A DNA stretch of 64,000 nucleotides from JAPPLB01 sp965208945. GTDB taxonomy: Bacteria > Acidobacteriota > Terriglobia > Bryobacterales > UBA6623. The stretch spans positions 4,526,001-4,590,000 of the forward strand of contig OZ242366.1 of NCBI GenBank assembly GCA_965208945.1, in the 5' to 3' direction. The position numbers and the translations under genes are program-made. The notes under the pieces were generated by a model. It saw only the letters and a program-made list of their open reading frames with translations. It did not search any database and was not told where the DNA came from. Positions 8,376 to 17,630 of the stretch are shown one piece after another. How positions within the stretch are numbered: the stretch's first letter is position 1; every line of letters starts with the position of its first letter.

Positions 8376-10514
8376 TCAACGCGCCAGAGGCTGTCCCGAG
8401 AGGTCGACCGATCGGTCGACTTCGACCTTTCCGGCCCCGGCAAGCTGGACCAGGTCGGGCAGGTCGTACGTTTTCAACGCACCGTGGACCACGTTGACAA
8501 GCTGGTTCCGGTTTTCCCTGGCGCCAACCAACTCCGTCCAGGAGCGGATCATTCCTCGCAGTGATACCGATTTGAACCGGGACGGTTCCAGAGCCGCTGC
8601 GTGCAGAGTGGGAATGGCGGCCTCGCCAATGCCCACCAGTTGAATGCTGCCCTCGTCCTCCGTTACCTGGCCGGCGAGATAACTCGACCAGCGAAGCACG
8701 TCCTCCGTGCGCATTGCGACGAACGATTTGCCGAGCAGGTAGGCCAGATAGATCTCCTGCGAATCCGGCCCGAAGCGACCCCGGCCATAATCACGCTTCT
8801 GGTGACCGGTCTCTGTTTCTCCGATCCCGGTCAGCTCGGCGGCCAAGACGACGTGTCCCTCGCGGACAAGCCGTTCGATCGGCCCCTTCGCTGCGGCGTC
8901 GGTTTTCATGCTCTCCCCGTGCAGATAGAGAACCGGTTCCCCACTGCGGCGTTCCGGAACAAACAGCAGACCCGGCAAGGAGATCGCCTCATCGGAGCCG
9001 AGCAGAACGAGTTTCTCGATCCGGTAACCACCGAGCTGGACGGCGCCTCGACTCTCGACTTGCGGGGCAGGGAGTTCCGGCGACTTGCGGGTTCCGAGAG
9101 CGCTTCTCACCGCTTCGCGCCATTCATCGGCGGATGCGTTGCTCCAACGCCGCTGTCTTTCCGTGGCAAGCCGCGAGGCGGTGTCGGCGTTCAGGTCGAA
9201 CACCGATTTCTCCCCCTTCATGAGCATCACCTGACCCTCTGGGGAGACCAGCAGCTTCTCGTCGGGCCATACTCCCTCTCGAAACCGATCCCGCAGTACC
9301 TGATCCGTCAGCGGGTCGGGAAGGCGGTCCACCTCGGGGATGACATCGTCCTTGCCAAGAAGCCAGCGGCGCATCCAGCGCGCGGCGGCCGTGCGGTGCT
9401 GAATGTAGTATCCGTGGGGAGCGTCCGCCTCGACCAGATCGACCCGCTCGGGGTAGTCGAGACGCGTGTAGAAGCGCTTCGCCTGGCGAAAAAGATCCCA
9501 AGTTCCGGCGATGTCGAAGGTCACGTCCCTCGTCGCAGCGAGAATCAACGTCGGCACCGGGGCGCGCATCATCACGTAGTCAGGCTCGTCCAAACCGAAA
9601 GCGATCTGACCGAAGATGTTCTGCTCGCCGTCTTGCGCTCCCCTCGTGTCGATAAGGCGGCGGAACGTCGTCAAGAAACAGCCGGGAGCAGCCGCGCCGA
9701 TCCGATCGTCGAGGGCCATCAGATATGAGGTCAGAGTTCCGCCCCCGGAGTTTCCCGTACAGCCGATGCGGGTTGCATCGATTTCATCGCGGCTTTGCAG
9801 ATAATCGATCGCCCGCATGCCATCCCAGATGCGGTACTGCGCAACGTTCGAGCCGACCAGAATGCCGCCGATTCCCATCATGGTGTGCTCGACCGTCGGC
9901 AGGAAGCGTACCTTCGGGTGCGGCACGGGATATCGAGGAGCACTTGGAAAATGGGTATGGTCTTTTGCCGCCAGCGATTGGTAGCGCTCCCCTTGACCGA
10001 TCGGGTCATAGCAAAGGGCCGCCATGCCGTTGCGAGCCATGAGGATTCCGGCACGCTGGTACCATCCGGAAGCCTTGCCGTTGTGGCTGTGGCCGCACGG
10101 GATGAGCACGCCGGGGACTCTCTGAGTGGCGGCGTCCGGCAAGTAGAGCAGAGCGGTGACGTGGTGCCGAGGGCGGCTTTCGAACATCACCTTTTCGACA
10201 CGAAAGCCTTCACCGCTGAGATGTCCAAGGGTCTTCGCGTTGAGCGGCGTGCGCTTCGGGAAGCCCCCCAATTGGCGAACCATGAACTCGCGCCGTTCGC
10301 GCTGCCAGACATGGGCGGCCGCTTGGCTCTTGATCTGCTCAAACGCTGCGCGGCGATCCTCGAGCCGCCGGTAGAACTGCTGTTTGAGATGCTCTTCGAG
10401 CTGTTGGCCCGGCTCAAGACCCTTGCTGTCGGTTGTCAGGACAGTGAGGTCTTCGGCGGAGACCAGTGGGGACCAAACCATCAAGATGAGCGCCAATCTC
10501 GCGGCTTTCGTCAT
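8376..10514 (-). CDS. Secreted alpha/beta-hydrolase, acetyl-xylan-esterase-like
   Basis: A 712-residue protein with an N-terminal signal peptide (hydrophobic residues 6-19, ending near VSAED). The central hydrolase domain has the oxyanion region LIPCGHSHNGKA, the nucleophile elbow CTGNSGGGTLTSYLM (Ser near residue 254) and a late ADAPHGYY His. A second, weaker hydrolase-like half follows residue 490 (PVLYLHGESMKTDAA). Proteins of this layout are common in Acidobacteria and Planctomycetes and are grouped with acetyl xylan esterases or cinnamoyl esterases, removing acyl groups from plant polysaccharide outside the cytoplasm. The real substrate is unknown. The stop codon lies 11 bp from MITE copy 2, and the gene appears to be a single transcription unit. 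Confidence 0.75.
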   Translation of the reverse strand: MTKAARLALILMVWSPLVSAEDLTVLTTDSKGLEPGQQLEEHLKQQFYRRLEDRRAAFEQIKSQAAAHVWQRERREFMVRQLGGFPKRTPLNAKTLGHLSGEGFRVEKVMFESRPRHHVTALLYLPDAATQRVPGVLIPCGHSHNGKASGWYQRAGILMARNGMAALCYDPIGQGERYQSLAAKDHTHFPSAPRYPVPHPKVRFLPTVEHTMMGIGGILVGSNVAQYRIWDGMRAIDYLQSRDEIDATRIGCTGNSGGGTLTSYLMALDDRIGAAAPGCFLTTFRRLIDTRGAQDGEQNIFGQIAFGLDEPDYVMMRAPVPTLILAATRDVTFDIAGTWDLFRQAKRFYTRLDYPERVDLVEADAPHGYYIQHRTAAARWMRRWLLGKDDVIPEVDRLPDPLTDQVLRDRFREGVWPDEKLLVSPEGQVMLMKGEKSVFDLNADTASRLATERQRRWSNASADEWREAVRSALGTRKSPELPAPQVESRGAVQLGGYRIEKLVLLGSDEAISLPGLLFVPERRSGEPVLYLHGESMKTDAAAKGPIERLVREGHVVLAAELTGIGETETGHQKRDYGRGRFGPDSQEIYLAYLLGKSFVAMRTEDVLRWSSYLAGQVTEDEGSIQLVGIGEAAIPTLHAAALEPSRFKSVSLRGMIRSWTELVGARENRNQLVNVVHGALKTYDLPDLVQLAGAGKVEVDRSVDLSGQPLAR

Positions 10515-10636
10515 GCTCTGTCCTTACCCCGATTCAATGCTTCGCCACAACTCATGGGCCTTCCTGACAGGAAGCCCAGCGGCCCGCGTGCAGCCGTTCA
10601 CTCCATTGCTTCAGGAGCTCTGGATGCTCATCGGCC

Positions 10637-10791
10637 TCACTGCGCCGCGCTCGTCTCCGGCGCATACTGCACACACCGGAACCCCAGGTTCGGCGTCCGT
10701 TGATTGGTCCGCACCCAGTTCCGAAAGAAAACACTGATCCGCCGAGGCCCAACCGCCAGGATGATCCTGTACATCCCTTCTGCGGGTCCTT
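10637..10791 (-). pseudogene. Duplicated 3' fragment of the FGE-like gene
   Basis: About 50 codons matching the C-terminus of the intact gene at 11495-12295. The visible reading is GMYRIILAVGPRRISVFF followed by NWVRTNQRTPNLGFRC and APETSAAQ. Relative to the intact gene, the RGGSWAD core motif is deleted and there are point changes. It has no start and cannot encode a working protein. It lies on the far side of hicAB from the intact gene, in the same orientation. Confidence 0.85.
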
Positions 10792-10856
10792 AAAGACACA
10801 GCTTATCTCGATTTCATGACACGGGAAACGGGAGCCAGGAAAGACCGGCTGTAGAA

Positions 10857-10875
10857 TGGTACTTGATTTGGTACT
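10857..10875 (+). promoter_or_regulatory. Candidate hicAB operator (direct repeat)
   Basis: TGGTACT occurs at 10857-10863 and again at 10869-10875, 12 bp apart, just upstream of the hicA start at 10888. Spacing of about one helical turn suits binding by the ribbon-helix-helix antitoxin. No experiment or family consensus was available to test it. Confidence 0.4.
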
Positions 10876-10887
10876 GTATGGGATGTC

Positions 10888-11142
10888 GTGCGTACGAAGC
10901 ATCGGCGTACCTTGGAAAGCATGTTCAAGAGGCCGACGCCGACTGGCATCCGGTGGGTGGACATCGCCGCCTTGTTGAAGGCGGCAGACGTGGAGGTCTC
11001 ACAGCGTACGGGATCGCGGGTGCTACTGAAGAAGGGAACGGAACGGATGGTGGTTCACCGGTCTCACCCAGGACAGGAGACCGGGAGAGCGACGGTCCGA
11101 GACATTGCCGTATTTCTCGAAGCCGTGGGAGTCAAGCCATGA
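10888..11142 (+). CDS. hicA: HicA-type mRNA interferase toxin
   Basis: An 84-residue protein with the HicA double-stranded-RNA-binding-like fold. It begins KHRRTLESMFKRPTPTGIRW, a usual HicA opening, and has the catalytic-His segment ERMVVHRSHPGQETG near residues 52-66, followed by the ATVRDIAVFLEAVGV helix. HicA cleaves mRNA and stops growth when not held by HicB. I use the GTG at 10888 because the KHRRTLE segment is conserved in the family; ATG 10921 would remove it. The stop overlaps the hicB start (ATGA). The pair sits between an intact FGE-like gene and a copy of that gene's 3' end, suggesting acquisition by recombination. Confidence 0.88.
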   Translation: MRTKHRRTLESMFKRPTPTGIRWVDIAALLKAADVEVSQRTGSRVLLKKGTERMVVHRSHPGQETGRATVRDIAVFLEAVGVKP

Positions 11143-11465
11143 TGGAATACAAAGGGTACATCGCCGCAGTCGAGTTCGACGAGTCCGTGGACCGTCTTCA
11201 CGGACGAGTCGTCAATAGCGGCTCCTATCCGATCGCCACCTTTGAAGCAACTGACGTCGAGGGGATTCGGCGCGAGTTCCAGAGGTCCATCGACGAGTAT
11301 CTCGAGTCCTGCAAGGAAGATGGCATCGAACCCCGGAAACCTTTTTCGGGGAAGCTGAACGTTCGGCTAGGACCGGACTTGCATCAACGCGTTGCGCGCT
11401 CGGCCGTAGAGAGCGGCCTGAGCCTGAACCGTTGGATCATGCAGGCACTGGAGAAGAGTTTGTAG
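11139..11465 (+). CDS. hicB: HicB-type antitoxin
   Basis: A 108-residue antitoxin. The N-terminal HicB domain runs from MEYKGYIAAVEFDESVDRL through FEATDVEGIRREFQRSID, an RNase-H-like fold lacking catalytic function. The C-terminal KLNVRLGPDLHQRVARSA with LSLNRWIMQALEK is a ribbon-helix-helix DNA-binding domain. HicB binds and blocks HicA and represses its own promoter. The start ATG 11139 overlaps the hicA stop by 4 bp, so toxin precedes antitoxin, the usual hicAB order. A direct repeat upstream of hicA is a candidate operator. Confidence 0.88.
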   Translation: MMEYKGYIAAVEFDESVDRLHGRVVNSGSYPIATFEATDVEGIRREFQRSIDEYLESCKEDGIEPRKPFSGKLNVRLGPDLHQRVARSAVESGLSLNRWIMQALEKSL

Positions 11466-11494
11466 GCCGAGGAACCGCTGCCGTTCCATCTTCC

Positions 11495-12295
11495 TCACTG
11501 CGCGCTTGTCTCCGGCGCATCCTTCACGCACCGGAACCCCAAGTTCGGCGTCCGTTGATTTGTCCGCACCCAGTTCCGAAAGAAAACACTGATCCGCTGA
11601 GGCCCATCCGCCCAGGAGCCGCCCCGGATGATCTTGTACATCCCTTCCGGGGGTCCCTGGGGATCGTTCTTCGGGCTCCGCTCGTAATAGGTCCTCTCGA
11701 ACCAGTCCGAACACCACTCGGAAACACTGCCCACCATGTCGTGTAGGCCGAACGGATTGGGTGGATAAGAACCGACCGGTCCAGGACCCGAAGGTGTATT
11801 GAAAAGCGCCCGTTGGCGGTCCGGCTTGTCGTTACCCCATGGATAGCGCTTGCCTTCTTCGCCGCCGCGCGCCGCACGTTCCCACTCCGCTTCTGTCGGA
11901 AGCCGCTTGTCACGCCAGGCGCAATAGGTATCGGCGTCTTGCCAATCGACATTGTGAACAGGATGGTCTTGCTTGCCTTCCGGCGTTGCCCCATTCACCC
12001 AGTGATATGGCGTCCGGTGACCTGTCGCTTGCACGAACTCCGCATACTCAGCCTGTGTCACCTCATGCGCGTCCATGAAATACGCACCCAACCGGACCAC
12101 GTGCGCCGGACGATCATCGCGTAGCACGAGGGGCCGCATCCCTCGCTTGTCATCCGTGGTCTCGAACGTCCGGCCCATCGTGAACTCTCCCGCCGGTATC
12201 AGCACCATGCCCGCAGGAGCGTCCTGCGATCCCACCTCGTCTGCGAATACGCCCGATGCAATCACAGACAACAGCAGGACCCTACACAGCAACAT
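11495..12295 (-). CDS. Secreted formylglycine-generating-enzyme-like (SUMF1/FGE-sulfatase) protein
   Basis: A 266-residue protein with a signal peptide (LLCRVLLLSVIASGVFADE) followed by the FGE-sulfatase domain: MVLIPAGEFTMG at the start, HEVTQAEYAEF, RLPTEAEWERAARGG, PFGLHDMVGSVSEWC, IIRGGSWADG and the terminal TPNLGFRC. Domain order and spacing are complete. True FGE oxidises a sulfatase Cys to formylglycine; most bacterial homologues of this size have other or unknown roles, and no sulfatase is present in this window. ATG 12295 is chosen because it yields the signal peptide. It lies 14 bp downstream of the DUF1501 gene, giving the operon DUF1549 - DUF1501 - FGE-like. A damaged copy of its 3' end lies at 10637-10791. 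Confidence 0.85.
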   Translation of the reverse strand: MLLCRVLLLSVIASGVFADEVGSQDAPAGMVLIPAGEFTMGRTFETTDDKRGMRPLVLRDDRPAHVVRLGAYFMDAHEVTQAEYAEFVQATGHRTPYHWVNGATPEGKQDHPVHNVDWQDADTYCAWRDKRLPTEAEWERAARGGEEGKRYPWGNDKPDRQRALFNTPSGPGPVGSYPPNPFGLHDMVGSVSEWCSDWFERTYYERSPKNDPQGPPEGMYKIIRGGSWADGPQRISVFFRNWVRTNQRTPNLGFRCVKDAPETSAQ

Positions 12296-12309
12296 CAGAT
12301 CGTTCGGTC

Positions 12310-13698
12310 CTAGACGAAGAGTTCTGCGATCTCGTCGTCGATACAAGGCTCTGTTGCGCCGAGAGGATCTACGTAACGGTAGACGCGTTTGGAAGGCGTG
12401 TTGGTGATCTCTTTTCTCCAGTCGATTCCCAGGGCAGAGTACACGGAGGCGTAGATGTTCTCCGTCTTCGGTTGCATGCCGTATTTCCAACCGGTTTCGG
12501 TGGCGTTTTCGCCCGCGGCGTCGGTGCGCCCGATGATCCGTCCGCCAATTACGCCACCGCCTGCAAACAGACCGATGTAACACCTGTTGTAGTGATGCCG
12601 CCCGGCCACGCCGTTGAGCGGCCCCGGCACGCGCCCAAACTCGGTCGGCACGGCGACAATCGTGTCATCGAGCAGCGTTTTCTCGGGATCGTGCGGGGAA
12701 GGAGTTTTCTCGAGATCGCGCAGCAGGTTCGCCAGTGCTCTGTCGAGAGACGTGCAGTGTTTGTAGTGATTGTTCTTCTTCGAGTGGTCGAAGATGTTCT
12801 TGTGATGGTCCCAGCCCGGATGCTTCACGTGAACGTACCGCGTGCCCGCGTCCGCCCGGATCAGATTCCGCGCCAGCAGACAACCGAGCCCGACCGCATT
12901 CTCTCCATAGCGGCTACGATCTTCATCCTTGAGTTCAAGCGCCCTCGGCCAACGCCCATCTCCCAGGATCCGGTAGGCATCCTGCTGGAATGTGCTGAAG
13001 CCCGTGAGATCGCGCCCGCGGCTTTGGTAGTCTTTGGCGACGACCTTCTCCAATTCGCTGAGCAACTGGAATCGTTCCTGCAGAAGATCGAGCGCTTCGC
13101 CCTGAGCCGACACGCTTCCGACACCGGCCTGCGCATTGATATCCAGTCCGGAAAAGCGCGGGTGCAGGAATCCACTCGGCAGCGCCGCCGAACCGAGGTT
13201 GCAAGTCACGAACGTCGGGAACGTATCCGTCTCACGCCGTTGCGGCTCAAGCTCGTAGGACACCACGGAACCCACCGGAGGAATCTCGGAAACCTGCGCC
13301 GGGTTCAAGGGACGTCCGGCCCGTGTGTAGTACTCACCACGGAAGTGAACCACCTCGTGGCTCCAAAACGAGCGCACGACCGCCACCTTGTCCATTTCCG
13401 ATGACAGCTCGGGGAACAAGCGGTGCGAGAGATAGAGGTCGTTCCGAATCTGCCGCACGTCGAAATCGGATTGAGTTCCGGCGTTCTCCTTGAAGTCAAA
13501 GGTGTCAGTGTGGCTGATCGCTCCCGCCGCCTCGACCACAATGCAGTTTCGCGCTGTGCCTCGGGGATTCGACTTACCCGCCGCGCGCACGCGCGGAGGC
13601 CACAAGCCCTGCTCCACGAATCCACTCAGCAGGCTCAGCGTTCCCAACTTCAGCACGTCCCGGCGGAAAGGGAGAGTATCCCTAACGGTCTTGATCAT
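12310..13698 (-). CDS. DUF1501 family protein, Tat-exported
   Basis: A 462-residue protein with an N-terminal twin-arginine signal (FRRDVLKLGTLSLLSGF). It has the DUF1501 core: VEAAGAISHTDTFDFKEN near residue 55, ELSSEMDKVAVVRSF near residue 100, GWDHHKN near 290, and DTIVAVPTEFGRVPG near 350. The fold is alkaline-phosphatase/sulfatase-like, but activity is not established. It is nearly always found beside DUF1549/DUF1553 cytochrome proteins, here 16 bp upstream, and is followed by the FGE-like gene, so the three are probably co-transcribed. A periplasmic or surface role in polymer use is a common suggestion, not shown here. Confidence 0.85.
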   Translation of the reverse strand: MIKTVRDTLPFRRDVLKLGTLSLLSGFVEQGLWPPRVRAAGKSNPRGTARNCIVVEAAGAISHTDTFDFKENAGTQSDFDVRQIRNDLYLSHRLFPELSSEMDKVAVVRSFWSHEVVHFRGEYYTRAGRPLNPAQVSEIPPVGSVVSYELEPQRRETDTFPTFVTCNLGSAALPSGFLHPRFSGLDINAQAGVGSVSAQGEALDLLQERFQLLSELEKVVAKDYQSRGRDLTGFSTFQQDAYRILGDGRWPRALELKDEDRSRYGENAVGLGCLLARNLIRADAGTRYVHVKHPGWDHHKNIFDHSKKNNHYKHCTSLDRALANLLRDLEKTPSPHDPEKTLLDDTIVAVPTEFGRVPGPLNGVAGRHHYNRCYIGLFAGGGVIGGRIIGRTDAAGENATETGWKYGMQPKTENIYASVYSALGIDWRKEITNTPSKRVYRYVDPLGATEPCIDDEIAELFV

Positions 13699-13714
13699 GT
13701 GATCCTCACTGGTG

Positions 13715-15625
13715 CTAATAGTTGAACAGGAATTCAGGTTTGTTCAGCAGTGCCCACTGCAAGTTCTCCATCCCCGGCTTGCGATTCTCATGCAGAGCAC
13801 TCAGCGCGATATCCATCTCCGCCGGCAACGGGCGCCGCGACAGCGTCGCCAGGTAGATCTTCTCCACCAGGCCGCGGTCGAGAACCCGTTCCCGTTCCAC
13901 CACGCTCGGCTCGCGTCCGATCGCCGTACGGAAACTCTGCTCGATCACGATACGGTCATCTTCGAGGCGTCCGAGCAGTTGATCGACCCGGCTGTTGCCT
14001 TCCGCCTTCACGCGATCGAGCACAACCTGCGAATTCATCATCAGCATCGCCTGCAGCGACGACCTCGCCGTCTTCGCCGGCAGCGAGTCGCGGCTCTGCT
14101 GTCCGAAAGCGCGCAGAAACTCCTTTACCTCGCGATTCACGTGCGCCGGGTCCAGCAACGCCATCGCCGTGGCGACATCATCCACTCCGCTCTTATAGGA
14201 CCCTGGCCGCGCCGTCGCCGTGACAATCGAGTCGTGCAGTTCCGCCGCGCTCAACATGCGCACGAACTTCCGCGGGTAGTAGTTCGCGTATTCGGGTTTC
14301 CATTCTCCGTCGAACTTCGAAGAGAGCCGGTAGGCGTTGGACTTCATGATTGTCCGCACCAGGCGCTTGAAGCTGTAATTGTGCGCCTGAAAATCTCGCG
14401 CCATCGCATCCAGCAATTGCGGGTTCGAGGGCTGCATCGACCAGCCTTCGGGCAGCTCCTGGTCCGGGTAGTACCGCGCCAGGTCAAAGTCGTCCAGCGG
14501 CTCGACAATGCCGAACCCCATCAACTCCGCCCAGATTCGATTCGTGATGGCTCGCGAAAACTGGATATGCCCCGTCAGCAGCCGAGCCAACTCGTCCCGG
14601 GGCATGGCTTCGGGCCGGGCCGCCTGACCCGTCAGGATGAATCGCGGCTCGTTCGACCCGCCCGTCCGGGGGACGCGAACGATACTCCCGCCGCTTGTCG
14701 GATACCCGGGCTCGACATCATCTACCGTATATTCGGTATTTGCCTGGAAGCCGTTCTCCCAGTTCATCACCATCCGCGTCCTGCCGAAGAAAGCCGCCTG
14801 CTGAAAAAACTCCTCGCGCGTTTTGCGTGAGAAGAACACGTTCACTTTCTCGAGATGCCCCGCTCCATCGTGGCAGGAGATGCAACCCGGATTCATGCCC
14901 AGCAGCACCTTGCTGTATGTGATCGTGAATTCGTCGATCGAGTCCGCGCGGTTCACCAGATCGAGCGCGTCCGGTTCTTCCGGATCGTCTTTGGCCTTGA
15001 CGAAATCGCGCGCGAAATACAGCGCGCCCGGTGACGAATGGCTGCTCTTTCCACCCTGGGTCAACAAGTCCGTCGCCACATCGGCGTACGAACGGTCGAG
15101 ACGCAGCCATTCCACGATCCAGTAGTGAAAGAGGTTCTTGCCGAACCCCATGCGGTTGCCGGCACGGAACAAGTCCTCGAAATAGTAGGACCAGCGCTCG
15201 ACAAACTCCTCGCTGTCGACCAGCCGATCCACCAGCTTGTCGCGCTTCCCGGGGCCGGTATCCTCGAGGAAGGCCAGCAACTCATCGACCGGCGGGATAC
15301 GGCCCGTCGCGTCCAAATAAGCACGCCGCGCAAATTCACGGTCCGACGCCGGCCCGGCGTGAGGGATGCCGTCTCGCTCGATCCGGCCGAAGATATGCTC
15401 GTCGATGAAGTTCCGCCGCTCGACCGGCGTTTTCACGACCGCGCCGCCCGGTCGCACCTCCGCTGCCTGCCGGGTCAGTTCTTGGGCAACTTCCGAAGCC
15501 GGCGCTCTCTGAGGAATCTGGTGCGCTCGCTCCATGCGCTCGCGTGCCTGGGGAGACAACTGCTGCCCGCTCGTCATTCCACAGGCGAGCAACAGACAGG
15601 CGATTGCTCGAAGCGTGTCGATCAT
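13715..15625 (-). CDS. DUF1549/DUF1553 domain protein with one haem-binding motif
   Basis: A 636-residue secreted protein with a signal peptide (AIACLLLACGMTSGQ). The DUF1549 region spans about residues 70-260 (FARRAYLDATGRIPP, VERWSYYFEDLFRAGN), contains one c-type haem motif CISCH near residue 248, and is followed by DUF1553 (about 370-620) with FSRAITNRIWAELMG and NSQVVLDRV. It lacks the N-terminal PSCyt1 cytochrome domain seen in the second homologue at 54534-56960. Such proteins are probably periplasmic electron-transfer or polymer-processing partners of DUF1501 proteins; no biochemical role is known. It is the first gene of the minus-strand operon and is divergent from the FG-GAP gene, with a shared 141-bp promoter region. 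Confidence 0.85.
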   Translation of the reverse strand: MIDTLRAIACLLLACGMTSGQQLSPQARERMERAHQIPQRAPASEVAQELTRQAAEVRPGGAVVKTPVERRNFIDEHIFGRIERDGIPHAGPASDREFARRAYLDATGRIPPVDELLAFLEDTGPGKRDKLVDRLVDSEEFVERWSYYFEDLFRAGNRMGFGKNLFHYWIVEWLRLDRSYADVATDLLTQGGKSSHSSPGALYFARDFVKAKDDPEEPDALDLVNRADSIDEFTITYSKVLLGMNPGCISCHDGAGHLEKVNVFFSRKTREEFFQQAAFFGRTRMVMNWENGFQANTEYTVDDVEPGYPTSGGSIVRVPRTGGSNEPRFILTGQAARPEAMPRDELARLLTGHIQFSRAITNRIWAELMGFGIVEPLDDFDLARYYPDQELPEGWSMQPSNPQLLDAMARDFQAHNYSFKRLVRTIMKSNAYRLSSKFDGEWKPEYANYYPRKFVRMLSAAELHDSIVTATARPGSYKSGVDDVATAMALLDPAHVNREVKEFLRAFGQQSRDSLPAKTARSSLQAMLMMNSQVVLDRVKAEGNSRVDQLLGRLEDDRIVIEQSFRTAIGREPSVVERERVLDRGLVEKIYLATLSRRPLPAEMDIALSALHENRKPGMENLQWALLNKPEFLFNY

Positions 15626-15766
15626 TTGCCGTGGATCTTATTATCCATCATCTTCATGACGGCGTCGAACCCTTTTCGCGTGGATATGCGAAGTCGATCG
15701 CGGCGCCAGCGGCGCCCCGGCGATTGTCAGTACTGCTCGTTGCCGCTATGGTGGGTTCTGATCGCG

Positions 15767-17467
15767 ATGCACATCCTGCGCACGGTACTGATCGCCGGCG
15801 TGCTTGCAGTCACTCTCCTGCTTCAGGCACAGCCGGGGCTCGTTTCGCCCAGGTTCGTTGACATTGCCGCGTCGGGCGGCGTCTCTTTCGAGCATCGTTC
15901 CGGACGAACATCGCAGAAGTATCTGATCGAGACGATGGGCTCCGGTGTGGCTCTCCTCGACTACGACGGCGACGGACTGCTCGATATCTATCTCGTGAAC
16001 GGAGCCGCGCTCGATGCCCCCATGCCTGACGGTGCTGAGCCCAATAAGACCGACCCGGCCTACTGGAACCGGCTTTATCGCAACCTCGGAGACTGGCGCT
16101 TCAAGGACGTCACCGAAACCGCCGGTGCAGCGGGCCGGGGTTACGGCATGGGCGCGGCCGTCGGAGACTACGACAACGACGGTGACCCCGACCTCTACGT
16201 CACGAACTTCGGCCGCAACATCCTGCTGGAAAACGACGGGGCCGGCTCGTTCACTGACATGACTGCGGAAGCCGGAGTAGGGGGAAGGGGATGGTCGTCG
16301 GGCGCCGCCTTCGTCGACTACGACCGAGACGGGCACCTCGATCTCTTCGTGGCGCGCTACCTGGACTGGGACTTTTCCAGGAACATTCCGTGCGGCAACG
16401 GCCTGCCCGATCGGCGCTCCTACTGCCATCCGCGACGCTTCGCGCCCATCGAACACCTGCTTTTCCGAAACACCGGCCAAGGAAAGTTCGAGGATGTCTC
16501 TCGCACCACCGGTATCAGTGCTTTCCCCGGCAAGGGCCTCGGCGTGGCCCTCGGCGACTACGACCGAGACGGCTGGGTCGACATGTTTGTTGCAAACGAT
16601 GCATACCCGCAACAGCTCTTCCGCAACCTCGACGGTAAGCGCTTCGAGGAGGTCGGCGTGGCTGCCGGAGTTGCCTATGACGCCGACGGCCGCGACTTCG
16701 CGGGAATGGGCGTCGCCTTTGCCGACTATGACAACGACGGACTGTCTGACATCTTCGTCAATGCGCTCGCGCGACAGAGCTACTGGCTGTTTCGCAACCG
16801 TGGCGGAGAGTTCCGAAGCGTAGCGCGATCAAGCGGGCTAGGTCCACTGACCGATATGCACTCCGGCTGGGGAGCGGGACTCGTCGACTTCGACAACGAT
16901 GGTTGGCGGGACCTGTTTGTTGCGCAAGGTCACGTCATGGATGACATCGAGTGGTCCGATCCCGCGCTCGCTTTCCGCGAGCCTTTCTTGCTGCTGAAGA
17001 ACGTATTCGGGCGGTTCTTCGATATATCGAAGAACGCCGGCTCTGCGTTCCGCAAACCGGTCTCGGGACGCGGCGCCGCGTTTGGCGACCTCGACAACGA
17101 CGGAAGAATGGACATCGTCGTCAACGCCAGCAACGAGCGGGCGCTGGTCCTGAAAAATATTACGGAGTCTTCGAACCATTGGCTCAGCGTTAAGTTGAAC
17201 GCGGCGCAAGGCAGTTACGAAGGCCGTGGGGCGCATATCCGCATCGAGACCGGGTCGGGCCGCATGCAGGAGTCGTTTGTGGGTTCGGTGGGCAGCTATC
17301 TTTCAGCGAGCGATATCCGTGTCCACTTCGGCCTTGGGGAAGAGACTTCTATCCGCAAACTCGAGGTCATCTGGCCCCATGGCGAGGCTCAAACCCTGAC
17401 GGATATCGAATGCGATCGTCAAATAGAGGTGCGGGAATCCAGCCCCCCAAACCGGCCGGCTCGGTAG
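15767..17467 (+). CDS. Secreted FG-GAP/VCBS repeat protein, CRTAC1 (ASPIC/UnbV) type
   Basis: A 566-residue protein with a signal peptide (VLIAGVLAVTLLLQAQPG) and a series of Ca-binding FG-GAP repeats with D-x-D-x-DG loops: LLDYDGDGLLDIYLVN, VGDYDNDGDPDLYVTN, FVDYDRDGHLDLFVAR, LGDYDRDGWVDMFVAN, FADYDNDGLSDIFVN, LVDFDNDGWRDLFVA and FGDLDNDGRMDIVVN. Together these make a seven-bladed beta propeller. The last 110 residues are the ASPIC/UnbV domain (WLSVKLNA...VGSVGSYLSASDIRVHFGLG). Such proteins are exported and probably act in surface binding or adhesion. I start at ATG 15767 because it gives the signal peptide; the frame is open upstream but that part is antisense to the neighbouring gene. Confidence 0.88.
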   Translation: MHILRTVLIAGVLAVTLLLQAQPGLVSPRFVDIAASGGVSFEHRSGRTSQKYLIETMGSGVALLDYDGDGLLDIYLVNGAALDAPMPDGAEPNKTDPAYWNRLYRNLGDWRFKDVTETAGAAGRGYGMGAAVGDYDNDGDPDLYVTNFGRNILLENDGAGSFTDMTAEAGVGGRGWSSGAAFVDYDRDGHLDLFVARYLDWDFSRNIPCGNGLPDRRSYCHPRRFAPIEHLLFRNTGQGKFEDVSRTTGISAFPGKGLGVALGDYDRDGWVDMFVANDAYPQQLFRNLDGKRFEEVGVAAGVAYDADGRDFAGMGVAFADYDNDGLSDIFVNALARQSYWLFRNRGGEFRSVARSSGLGPLTDMHSGWGAGLVDFDNDGWRDLFVAQGHVMDDIEWSDPALAFREPFLLLKNVFGRFFDISKNAGSAFRKPVSGRGAAFGDLDNDGRMDIVVNASNERALVLKNITESSNHWLSVKLNAAQGSYEGRGAHIRIETGSGRMQESFVGSVGSYLSASDIRVHFGLGEETSIRKLEVIWPHGEAQTLTDIECDRQIEVRESSPPNRPAR

Positions 17468-17630
17468 AAACCGCGACAGAGGCGCCAACTACGGCATTAC
17501 AGCGAAGTGATTCTCAAAAAGCCTTGTAGGTGTTCGCGGCTGTCAGCGGCTTTTTCTCGACCTTGTCTTGTTAGCGCGCAACTACCGGTCTTTGAGATAC
17601 CCCATGCAGCAATTGGCTTCCCCAAGCGGT

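Noticed and set aside
15038..15766. N-terminal 243-residue extension of the FG-GAP protein
   Set aside because: This part is antisense to the conserved DUF1549 gene; the signal peptide begins at 15767.
17510..17560. Terminator between the FG-GAP and SelA-like genes
   Set aside because: The GC-rich GCGGCT elements before the T-run are direct, not inverted, repeats, so no stable stem forms.
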